A DNA stretch of 44,438 bases from Streptomyces rimosus subsp. rimosus (GTDB taxonomy: Bacteria; Actinomycetota; Actinomycetes; Streptomycetales; Streptomycetaceae): the NCBI RefSeq assembly GCF_000720725.1, contig NZ_JOCQ01000069.1, forward strand, positions 1-44,438, written 5' to 3'. Below are positions 23,194-30,388 of the stretch, piece after piece; the first letter of the stretch is position 1, and every line of letters begins with the position of its first letter. The notes beneath the pieces were generated by a model. That model made no database searches and had not been told where the DNA came from. It saw nothing but the letters and a program-made list of their open reading frames with translations. A program made the position numbers and the translations under genes.

Positions 23194-24642
23194 ATGAACA
23201 AGCCCCTGCGCCGCGTCTCGGTCTTCTGCATCCTGCTCATACTCGCGCTGCTGGCGTGGGTCACCTGGCTGCAGGGGGCCAAGGCATCCACGTTCTCGGA
23301 CGATCCGCACAATCCACGCGTCTCCATAGCCAAGTACGCGAACCCGCTGGGCAACATCCTCGTCGACGGGCAGCCGGTGACCGGCTCCACCGCCACCGAC
23401 GGCACCCTCAAGTACCAGCGCACGTACAAGAACGGCCCGCTCTACGCGCCCGTGACCGGCTTCAGCTCGCAGATCTTCGGCAGCAACCAGCTGGAGAACC
23501 TGTACGGGGACATCCTCGACGGCTCCGACAGCCGCCTGCAGAACCCGGGCGACGTGCTGACCCGCCAGCGCCCCAAGGGCGGCGACGTGGCCACCACCAT
23601 CGACGCCAAGGTGCAGCAGGCCGGTTACGAAGCGCTCGGCGGCAAGACCGGCGCCGCGGTCGCGCTCGACCCGGCCACCGGCCGGATCCTCGGCATGGTC
23701 AGCACCCCGTCGTACGACCCGGGCAAGTTCGCCGGGTCCGGCAGCGGCGACCAGAAGGCTTGGAAGGACCTGTCCGGCAACAAGGACCACCCCGAGATCA
23801 ACCGCGCGCTGCGCCAGCCGCTGCCGCCCGGCTCCACGTTCAAGCTGGTCGTCGCGGCGGCCGCGCTGGAGAACGGCCTCTACTCCTCCGTGGACGAGGC
23901 CACCGACAGCCCCGACCCGTACACGCTGCCCGGCACCCGTACGGTGCTGAAGAACGAGAGCGCCTCCGCCCCCTGCAAGAACGCCACCATCCGCACCGCG
24001 CTCCAGTACTCCTGCAACACCGTCTTCGCGAAGATGGCCGCCGACCTGGGCCAGGACAAGGTCCGCGCGCAGGCGGAGAAGTTCGGCTTCAACGACGGCA
24101 AGCTGGACACCCCCGTACGGGCGGGCAAGAGCCTGTACCCCAAGGGCATGGACAAGCCGCAGACCGCGCTGTCCGGCATCGGCCAGTTCGACGACACCGC
24201 GACGCCGCTCCAGATGGCCATGGTCTCCTCGGCCATCGCCAACGGCGGTGACCTCCAGACGCCGCAGATGGTGGACAAGCTCACCGACGGCGGCGGCAAC
24301 ACGCTCCAGGAGTACGAGCCGAAGAAGTACGGCAAGGCGGTCTCGCAGCGCACCGCCGAGCAGCTCCAGTCGTCGATGGAGACCGTCGTCAACGACGGCA
24401 CCGGCTCCAACGCCAAGATCGACGGCCTGACGGTCGGCGGCAAGACGGGCACCGCCCAGCACGGCGTGGACAACGAGGGCACCCCGTACGCCTGGTTCGT
24501 CTCCTACGCCAAGGACGGCAAGGGCCACCAGGTCGCCGTCGCGGTCATGGTCGAGGACAGCGACGCGGCCCGCAGCGAGGTGTCGGGCGGCGGGCTGGCG
24601 GCGCCGGTGGCGAAGGCGATGATGAAGGCGGCGCTGTCGTAG
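23194..24642 (+). CDS. class B penicillin-binding protein (transpeptidase)
   Basis: A 482-residue monofunctional D,D-transpeptidase. A signal-anchor (residues 7-27) is followed by an N-terminal domain starting near RVSIAKYANPLGNILVDG, then the transpeptidase domain with all three motifs: Ser214-Thr-Phe-Lys217 (PPGSTFK), Ser273-Cys-Asn275 and Lys417-Thr-Gly. It belongs to the streptomycete group that begins MNKPLRR, whose members usually sit beside an FtsW/RodA gene; here no partner is adjacent. ATG 23194 has GAGGAG 12 bases upstream. It is distinct from the mre-linked pbp2 at 30385. It and the divergent GT-like gene are inserted between valS and folC, which I recall as neighbours in S. coelicolor. 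Confidence 0.93.
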   Translation: MNKPLRRVSVFCILLILALLAWVTWLQGAKASTFSDDPHNPRVSIAKYANPLGNILVDGQPVTGSTATDGTLKYQRTYKNGPLYAPVTGFSSQIFGSNQLENLYGDILDGSDSRLQNPGDVLTRQRPKGGDVATTIDAKVQQAGYEALGGKTGAAVALDPATGRILGMVSTPSYDPGKFAGSGSGDQKAWKDLSGNKDHPEINRALRQPLPPGSTFKLVVAAAALENGLYSSVDEATDSPDPYTLPGTRTVLKNESASAPCKNATIRTALQYSCNTVFAKMAADLGQDKVRAQAEKFGFNDGKLDTPVRAGKSLYPKGMDKPQTALSGIGQFDDTATPLQMAMVSSAIANGGDLQTPQMVDKLTDGGGNTLQEYEPKKYGKAVSQRTAEQLQSSMETVVNDGTGSNAKIDGLTVGGKTGTAQHGVDNEGTPYAWFVSYAKDGKGHQVAVAVMVEDSDAARSEVSGGGLAAPVAKAMMKAALS

Positions 24643-24688
24643 CGGTCCCGGCCGCAGGCCGCCGCCCGCCGGTGTCGGTGGCGGCTCG

Positions 24689-24694
24689 TAGACT
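24689..24694 (+). promoter_or_regulatory. -10 element for leaderless folC
   Basis: TAGACT lies six bases before the GTG start at 24701, which has no Shine-Dalgarno. No good -35 is seen 16-18 bases upstream. Confidence 0.5.
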
Positions 24695-24700
24695 GGACCC

Positions 24701-26239
24701 GTGAGCGACGACCGCCCCCGAAACGACGACCCCGACCCGATCCCCGGCCCGGACGGCCCGGCCGACCCCTTCGAGGAGATGGTGGAGGCCGAGACCGACC
24801 GGGACCCCGACCTCGCGGTGATCGAGGCCGGCAGCCGGACCCTGCGCGCGCAGGCGGGCCCGCCCCAGGGGGACGGTGTTCCCGCCCGTCCCGAAGACCC
24901 CGAGGTGGACCGCGCGCTGCGCGAGGTGGAGAGCGAGCTGGCGGGCCGCTGGGGCGAGACCAAGCTGGACCCGTCGGTGCAGCGCATCGAGGCGCTGATG
25001 GACGTGCTGGGGTCGCCGCAGCGCGCGTACCCGTCCATCCACATCACCGGCACCAACGGCAAGACCAGCACCGCCCGCATGATCGAGGCCCTGCTGACCG
25101 CCTTCGACCTGCGCACCGGGCGCTACACCAGCCCGCATGTGCAGTCGGTGACCGAGCGGATCAGCCTGGACGGCGCCCCGATCTCCGCCGAGCGTTTCAT
25201 CGAGACGTACCGGGACATCGCCCCGTACGTGCAGATGGTCGACGAGCGCGAGCAGTACCGCCTGTCCTTCTTCGAGGTGCTCACCGCCATGGCGTACGCG
25301 GCCTTCGCGGACGCCCCGGTGGACGTCGCGGTCGTCGAGGTCGGCATGGGCGGCACCTGGGACGCGACGAACGTGATCGACGGGGACGTCGCCGTCGTCA
25401 CGCCCATCTCGCTGGACCACACCGACCGCCTCGGCGGGACGACCGAGCAGATCGCCGGCGAGAAGTCCGGGATCATCAAGAAGGACGCGACGGTGGTGCT
25501 GGCGCAGCAGCCGGTGGACGCGGCGTCCGTGATGCTCAAGCGCGCGGTCGAGGTGGACGCCACGGTCGCCCGCGAGGGCATGGAGTTCGGCGTGCTCAGC
25601 CGGGAGGTGGCGGTCGGCGGCCAGCTGCTGACGCTGCGCGGCCTCGGCGGTGAGTACGAGGGCATCTTCCTGCCGCTGTACGGCGCCCACCAGGCGCACA
25701 ACGCCGCGGTGGCGCTCGCCGCCGTGGAGGCGTTCTTCGGCATCGGCTCCGAGCACGCCCGCACGCTGGACATCGACACCATCCGCTCCGCGTTCGCCGC
25801 GGTGGCCTCGCCCGGCCGCCTGGAGGTCGTGCGCAGCAGCCCGACCGTGATCCTGGACGCGGCGCACAACCCGGCGGGCGCGCGGGCCGCGGCCGAGGCG
25901 GTCGGCGAGGCGTTCGGTTTCAGCCGACTCGTCGGGGTGGTCGGCCCCAGCGCCGACAAGGACGTACGCGGCGTCCTCGAAGCCTTCGAGCCGATCTTCG
26001 CCGAGGTCGTGGTGACCCGTAACTCCAGCCACCGCGCGATGGACCCGGACGAGCTGGCCGCCGTCGCGGTCGAGGTCTTCGGGTCCGAGCGGGTGCAGGT
26101 CGAGCCCCGGCTCGACGACGCGCTGGAGGCGGCGATCACCCTCGCGGAGGAGGAGGGTGAGTACGCCGGCGCCGGTGTGCTGGTCACCGGCTCCGTGATC
26201 ACGGTCGGCGAGGCCCGGCTGCTCCTGGGGAGGAAGTGA
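24701..26239 (+). CDS. folC: folylpolyglutamate synthase / dihydrofolate synthase
   Basis: FolC adds glutamates to (dihydro)folate, an ATP-dependent Mur-ligase-family reaction. The protein has 512 residues. The P-loop is GTNGKTS (117-123); the family signature VVEVGMGGTWDATNV and the metal/substrate His in SLDHTDRLGGTTEQIAGEKSGI follow, as does DAAHNPAGA in the C-terminal domain. It carries an acidic, disordered N-terminal extension of about 65 residues before the conserved EVDRALREVESELAGRW. The GTG start is supported by a -10 placed for a leaderless mRNA. The DUF4233 gene overlaps or abuts its stop (GTGACCATG), so the two are translationally coupled. Confidence 0.96.
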   Translation: MSDDRPRNDDPDPIPGPDGPADPFEEMVEAETDRDPDLAVIEAGSRTLRAQAGPPQGDGVPARPEDPEVDRALREVESELAGRWGETKLDPSVQRIEALMDVLGSPQRAYPSIHITGTNGKTSTARMIEALLTAFDLRTGRYTSPHVQSVTERISLDGAPISAERFIETYRDIAPYVQMVDEREQYRLSFFEVLTAMAYAAFADAPVDVAVVEVGMGGTWDATNVIDGDVAVVTPISLDHTDRLGGTTEQIAGEKSGIIKKDATVVLAQQPVDAASVMLKRAVEVDATVAREGMEFGVLSREVAVGGQLLTLRGLGGEYEGIFLPLYGAHQAHNAAVALAAVEAFFGIGSEHARTLDIDTIRSAFAAVASPGRLEVVRSSPTVILDAAHNPAGARAAAEAVGEAFGFSRLVGVVGPSADKDVRGVLEAFEPIFAEVVVTRNSSHRAMDPDELAAVAVEVFGSERVQVEPRLDDALEAAITLAEEEGEYAGAGVLVTGSVITVGEARLLLGRK

Positions 26240-26241
26240 CC

Positions 26242-26601
26242 ATGCGCACGCTGTGTGCGAGCACGCTGATCGGCGAGTTCTTCGTGATCGGCTTCGCCGG
26301 GCTGGTCGCGATGCAGACCTCGGGCCACTCCACGGCCACGGTCTGGACGGTCAGCGGCATCGCGATGCTGCTGTGCGTCCTGCTGTGCGGCGTGCTCACC
26401 CGCCCCGGTGGTGTGCAGCTCGGCTGGGCCCTCCAGGCGGCGCTGATCGCCAGCGGCTTCGTGGTGGGCACGATGTTCTTCCTCGGGGCGGTCTTCGCCG
26501 CGCTGTGGTGGGCTTCGGTGCACTTCGGGCGCAAGATCGACGAGGCGAAGGCCCGCTGGGCGGCGATGGCCGAGGACGGGCCGCAGCCGGGCGCGGCGTA
26601 G
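26242..26601 (+). CDS. DUF4233 membrane protein downstream of folC
   Basis: A 119-residue protein with four hydrophobic segments (about residues 6-24, 32-50, 58-76 and 77-92) and a basic C-terminal tail with RKIDEAKARWAAMAEDG. It matches the DUF4233 family, which is regularly found right after folC in actinobacteria; its role is unknown. ATG 26242 has GGGGAGGA about eight bases upstream; GTG 26236 overlaps the folC stop as GTGA and is an alternative. Either way it is co-transcribed with folC. Confidence 0.88.
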   Translation: MRTLCASTLIGEFFVIGFAGLVAMQTSGHSTATVWTVSGIAMLLCVLLCGVLTRPGGVQLGWALQAALIASGFVVGTMFFLGAVFAALWWASVHFGRKIDEAKARWAAMAEDGPQPGAA

Positions 26602-26822
26602 GAACGGTTCCCCGCGTCCCGCCGGCCCGGTGATCCGGACAGGCGGGACGTACGGGCCGGGACCGGACATCCGCCCGCGTCCGCACCCGGACGCCTGTAC
26701 GAAACCCGGCCCACGTCACCCGTACGGCCCCGTAGCGGCTCCGGTACCGCGTACGGATGAGCGCTGTCACCCATGTAGCCTCAGGTCACCTGCCGACTTC
26801 CGTCACCCAAGGAGTCCATCCC

Positions 26823-27236
26823 GTGAGCCAGCGCACGCTCGTCCTCCTCAAGCCCGACGCGGTCCGCCGCGGCCTGGTCGGTGAGATTCTCGGCCGTATC
26901 GAGCGCAAGGCGGGCTGGACGATCAGCGCGCTGGAACTGCGCACCCTCGACCGCGCGATCCTGGAGCAGCACTACGCCGAGCACGTCGGCCGCGACTTCT
27001 ACGAGCCGCTGGTGCAGTTCATGTCGTCCGGCCCGGTGGTGAGCCTGGTCGTCGAGGGCGAGCGGGTGATCGAGGGCGTGCGGACGCTGGCCGGGCCCAC
27101 CGACCCGATCAAGGCGCCGAGCGGTTCCATCCGCGGCGACTTCGGGACCATCACCCGGGAGAACCTGATCCACGCCTCGGACTCCGAGGAGTCCGCGGAG
27201 CGCGAGATCAAGATTTTCTTCCCCGGTCTTTCCTGA
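26823..27236 (+). CDS. ndk: nucleoside diphosphate kinase
   Basis: NDK equilibrates nucleoside di- and triphosphates through a phosphohistidine. At 137 residues it is the standard size. It begins SQRTLVLLKPDAVRRGLVGEI, and the active-site His117 lies in NLIHASDS after GSIRGDFG. GTG 26823 has AAGGAG eight bases upstream. A TAGCCT near 26776 could be the -10. A small hairpin (CGCCCC/GGGGCG, 27252-27271) follows the stop, so it is likely monocistronic and separate from mreB. Confidence 0.97.
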   Translation: MSQRTLVLLKPDAVRRGLVGEILGRIERKAGWTISALELRTLDRAILEQHYAEHVGRDFYEPLVQFMSSGPVVSLVVEGERVIEGVRTLAGPTDPIKAPSGSIRGDFGTITRENLIHASDSEESAEREIKIFFPGLS

Positions 27237-27316
27237 CCTCCCGTCCGTTCGCGCCCCGGTGACCTGGGGCGACCGCGCTCCTGCGGCCGTCCCACGGCAA
27301 GCCGGCGGCGAACGGG

Positions 27317-27342
27317 GGAACGCTTCGGTGCGACACGGCGTC
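27317..27342 (+). promoter_or_regulatory. sigmaE-like promoter upstream of mreB
   Basis: GGAAC (27317-27321) and CGTC (27339-27342) are separated by 17 bases, matching the ECF sigmaE pattern of Streptomyces envelope-stress genes. It lies about 170 bases before mreB. The mre cluster has been placed in the sigmaE regulon of S. coelicolor, as I recall. A second possible -10 (TACGAT, near 27424) could serve a vegetative promoter. Confidence 0.5.
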
Positions 27343-27511
27343 CCATTGAAGGGGGCGGGTCCGTGTTCCGCCGACAATGGCGAAGGAACCCCGCACTGCG
27401 TTCGAGCGGTGGGGACTTCGTGACTACGATGGAGTTTCCGCGCCCCGGCGCACCACACCTGCCGACCTCAAGTAAGCATTCGCTCCAGTTGGGAAGGCCA
27501 GACGTATCCTC

Positions 27512-28543
27512 ATGGGGAACAACATGTCGTTCATCGGCCGTGACATGGCTGTCGACCTCGGGACCGCCAACACGCTGGTGTACGTCAGGGGTCGCGGGAT
27601 CGTCCTCAACGAGCCGTCGGTCGTGGCCATCAACACCAACACCGGCGGCATCCTCGCCGTCGGGGCCGAGGCCAAGAAGATGATCGGCCGCACCCCCGGC
27701 AACATCGTCGCGGTGCGTCCGCTGAAGGACGGCGTGATCGCCGACTTCGAGATCACCGAGCGGATGCTCCGCTACTTCATCCTCAAGATCCACAAGCGCC
27801 GTTACCTGGCCCGCCCGCGCGTCGTCGTCTGTGTCCCCTCCGGCATCACCGGAGTCGAGCGCCGCGCGGTCATCGAGGCGTCCACCCAGGCCGGCGCCCG
27901 CCAGGTGCACATCATCGAGGAGCCGATGGCCGCCGCGATCGGCTCCGGCCTGCCGGTCCACGAGGCCACCGGCAACATGGTCGTGGACATCGGCGGCGGC
28001 ACCACCGAGGTCGCGGTGATCTCGCTCGGCGGCATCGTCACCGCCCAGTCGATCCGGGTGGCCGGCGACGAGCTGGACAACGCGATCATCCAGCACATCA
28101 AGAAGGAGTACTCCCTCCTGCTGGGTGAGCGCACCGCCGAGAGCATCAAGATCACCATCGGTTCGGCGTACGACCTGGAACAGGACGAGCACACCGAGAT
28201 CCGCGGCCGCGACCTGGTCTCCGGACTTCCCAAGACCGTCGTGATCTCCGCGGCCGAGGTCCGCAAGGCCATCGAGGAACCGGTCAACTCCATCGTCGAC
28301 GCGGTCAAGACGACGCTCGACAAGTGCCCGCCCGAGCTGTCCGGCGACGTGATGGACCGCGGCATCGTGCTCACCGGCGGCGGCGCCCTGCTGCGCGGCC
28401 TCGACGAGCGCCTGCGCCGCGAGACCGGCATGCCGATCCACATCGCCGAGGACCCGCTCGACTCCGTCGCGCTCGGCAGCGGCAAGTGCGTCGAGGAGTT
28501 CGAGGCGCTCCAGCAGGTCCTGGACTCCCAGCCGCGCCGCTAG
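27512..28543 (+). CDS. mreB: MreB, actin-like cell-shape protein
   Basis: Actin-family filament protein of 343 residues. The phosphate-1 loop is VDLGTANT, phosphate 2 is VVDIGGGTTEVAV and the adenosine motif is VLTGGGALLRGL. In Streptomyces MreB is dispensable for hyphal growth but is needed for thick spore walls. ATG 27512 gives MGNNMSF; ATG 27524 (MSFIGRDM) has GGGGA five to six bases upstream and is an equally good start. It heads the conserved mreB-mreC-mreD-pbp2-rodA cluster. A 187-base gap with a hairpin and direct repeats separates it from mreC, so expression is probably partly separate. Confidence 0.97.
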   Translation: MGNNMSFIGRDMAVDLGTANTLVYVRGRGIVLNEPSVVAINTNTGGILAVGAEAKKMIGRTPGNIVAVRPLKDGVIADFEITERMLRYFILKIHKRRYLARPRVVVCVPSGITGVERRAVIEASTQAGARQVHIIEEPMAAAIGSGLPVHEATGNMVVDIGGGTTEVAVISLGGIVTAQSIRVAGDELDNAIIQHIKKEYSLLLGERTAESIKITIGSAYDLEQDEHTEIRGRDLVSGLPKTVVISAAEVRKAIEEPVNSIVDAVKTTLDKCPPELSGDVMDRGIVLTGGGALLRGLDERLRRETGMPIHIAEDPLDSVALGSGKCVEEFEALQQVLDSQPRR

Positions 28544-28567
28544 CGCAGTCGGCCGGAAGGCGACATC

Positions 28568-28601
28568 CCGCCGTACGGGCGGCTGATCGTCCGTACGGCG
28601 G
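28568..28601 (+). terminator. hairpin after mreB
   Basis: Perfect 11-bp inverted repeat CCGCCGTACGG / CCGTACGGCGG with a 12-base loop, 25 bases after the mreB stop. Both arms contain the over-represented octamer CCGTACGG. Confidence 0.65.
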
Positions 28602-28610
28602 ATCGTTGAT

Positions 28611-28661
28611 ATACAGGCACCACGCCCCAACAGGCGAGCACTGCGTATAAAGGCACAACGC
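28611..28661 (+). repeat. 15-bp direct repeats in an A/T-rich patch before mreC
   Basis: ATACAGGCACCACGC (28611-28625) and ATAAAGGCACAACGC (28647-28661) differ at two positions and are 36 bases apart. They lie in the lowest-G+C part of the mreB-mreC gap and probably include promoter or regulator-binding sequence. Confidence 0.55.
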
Positions 28662-28729
28662 ACTCCCCAGCGCGACCGGCGCGGGCCCGCAGCCGGCCGG
28701 TCCTACGAGGAAGGACACGGCCGCCGCAC

Positions 28730-29662
28730 GTGAGGGACACACGAGAGAGCCGGCTGCTACTGGTGCTGCTGGTCGCGATCGCGTTCGCGCTGATCACGGT
28801 GGACATCCGCGGCGGCGAACGGTCCCCGCTCGCCGGTGCCCGGCAGGCCGCCGCGGCGGTCTTCGGGCCGGTCGAGAGCGGTATCGCCACGGTCGTCGAC
28901 CCGGTGGGCAACGCCGTCGGCGCGGTACGGGACTCCGGCGAGCGGCACACCCGTATCAGCGCCCTGGAGCGGGAGAACGCCGCCCTGAAGGCGAAGCTGG
29001 GCTCCTCCGACCGCAACCGCAACCGCGCCGCCGAGCTGGACACGATGCTCAAGACCGCCGGCACCGGCCAGTACGGCATCAAGGGCGCCCAGGTCATCGC
29101 CATCGGCGCGGCGCAGGGCTTCTCCTGGACCGTCACCATCGACGCCGGGTCCCAGGACGGCATCGCCCGCGACATGACGGTGCTCAACGGCGACGGCCTG
29201 GTCGGCCGCGTCACCACCGTCGGCCGCACCACCGCCACCGTGCTGCTCGCCAACGACCCCGACTTCACCGTCGGCACCCGCATGGAGAAGACCAACGAAA
29301 TCGGGTTCGCCACCGGCCAGGGCGGCAACTCGCTGCGCGTGCAGCTGCTGAACGGCAAGGCCGAGGTGAAGACCGGCGACCGGCTGGTCACCTTCGGCTC
29401 CAGCGCCGACAAGCCCTTCGTGCCCGGCGTCCCGGTCGGACGGGTCGTCAAGGTCGATCCGTCCAACGGCGATCTGACCCGCTCCCTCCAGGTCCGCCCG
29501 TTCGTCGGCTTCTCCAAGCTGGACGTCGTCGGCGTGGTCGTCCAGCCGCCCCGCGAGGACCCGCGCGACACGGTGCTGCCGCCCAGGCCCGCCAAACCCA
29601 AGCCGACGCCGACGGTCACCGTCACGGCCACCCCCACCGCGAGCGCCTCCCCCAGGAGCTGA
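28730..29662 (+). CDS. mreC: MreC, rod-shape-determining protein
   Basis: A 310-residue bitopic protein: a short cytoplasmic start, TM helix (about residues 8-26, LLLVLLVAIAFALITVDI), a periplasmic coiled coil (about 65-105, RISALERENAALKAKLGSSD) and the paired beta-barrel MreC domain (about 120-280, with GAAQGFSWTVTIDAGSQDGI). The Pro/Thr-rich tail (KPTPTVTVTATPTASAS) is typical of actinobacteria. It scaffolds PBP2 and RodA outside the membrane. GTG 28730 has AGGAAGGA but with a long gap of about 13 bases. mreD starts three bases after the stop, so they are coupled. Confidence 0.96.
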   Translation: MRDTRESRLLLVLLVAIAFALITVDIRGGERSPLAGARQAAAAVFGPVESGIATVVDPVGNAVGAVRDSGERHTRISALERENAALKAKLGSSDRNRNRAAELDTMLKTAGTGQYGIKGAQVIAIGAAQGFSWTVTIDAGSQDGIARDMTVLNGDGLVGRVTTVGRTTATVLLANDPDFTVGTRMEKTNEIGFATGQGGNSLRVQLLNGKAEVKTGDRLVTFGSSADKPFVPGVPVGRVVKVDPSNGDLTRSLQVRPFVGFSKLDVVGVVVQPPREDPRDTVLPPRPAKPKPTPTVTVTATPTASASPRS

Positions 29663-29665
29663 CCG

Positions 29666-30388
29666 ATGCGCATCAAGAGGATCCTGCTCTCGGCCGCGCT
29701 GGTCGTCGTGGCCCTGCTGGTCCAGGTCGGCGTGCTGGCACGGCTCCAGCTGCCCGGCGCCGTACCGGACCTGCTGCTCCTGGTCGTCCTGGGCCTCGCG
29801 CTGGTCTACGGGCACGTCTCCGGCGCCCTGATCGGCTTCGGCGCCGGTCTGCTCGCCGACCTCGCGCCGCCCTCCGACCACGCCATCGGCCGCTACGCGC
29901 TGGTGCTGTGCATCATCGGGTACGTGGCCGGGCTGACCAAGCCGGACAGCGGCCAGCACCGCTCGGCCACCATGCCGCTGGTGGTCGTGATCGGCGCGGC
30001 CCTCGGCTCGACCCTGCTGTACGCGGGCGTCGGCTCGCTCGTCGGCGACTCCGCCGCCGCCCGGGTGGGCCTGGGCTGGCTGCTGTTCACCGCCACGCTC
30101 TACGACCTGCTGCTCGCCCCGTTCGCCGTACCCGTGGTCATGGCGCTGGCCCGCCGTACCGAACACGACCCGCTGGCCACCGACGCGGCCGGCGGGCCGG
30201 GCGGCTCCGGCAAGGGGCGCAGGAGCGCCTACGGGTGGCTCGGCTCCGGCACCGGCCTCAAGGCGAGCCGCTCCATGCGCACCAACCTTCCGTCCAAGCA
30301 GGCCCGCATCGGCGGCCAGCGCGGCGGACTGCTCGGCAGACCGGTCCGTGGCAAGGCAGGACGCATCAAGGGGGTCAAACGACTGTGA
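29666..30388 (+). CDS. mreD: MreD, rod-shape-determining membrane protein
   Basis: A 240-residue protein with about five TM segments (to residue ~160) and an extended basic C-terminal tail of some 75 residues (GKGRRSAYGW to RIKGVKRL), longer than the usual MreD of about 170 residues. It partners MreC in the elongation machinery. Its stop overlaps the pbp2 start (GTGA at 30385-30388), the sign of tight translational coupling within the cluster. Confidence 0.93.
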   Translation: MRIKRILLSAALVVVALLVQVGVLARLQLPGAVPDLLLLVVLGLALVYGHVSGALIGFGAGLLADLAPPSDHAIGRYALVLCIIGYVAGLTKPDSGQHRSATMPLVVVIGAALGSTLLYAGVGSLVGDSAAARVGLGWLLFTATLYDLLLAPFAVPVVMALARRTEHDPLATDAAGGPGGSGKGRRSAYGWLGSGTGLKASRSMRTNLPSKQARIGGQRGGLLGRPVRGKAGRIKGVKRL

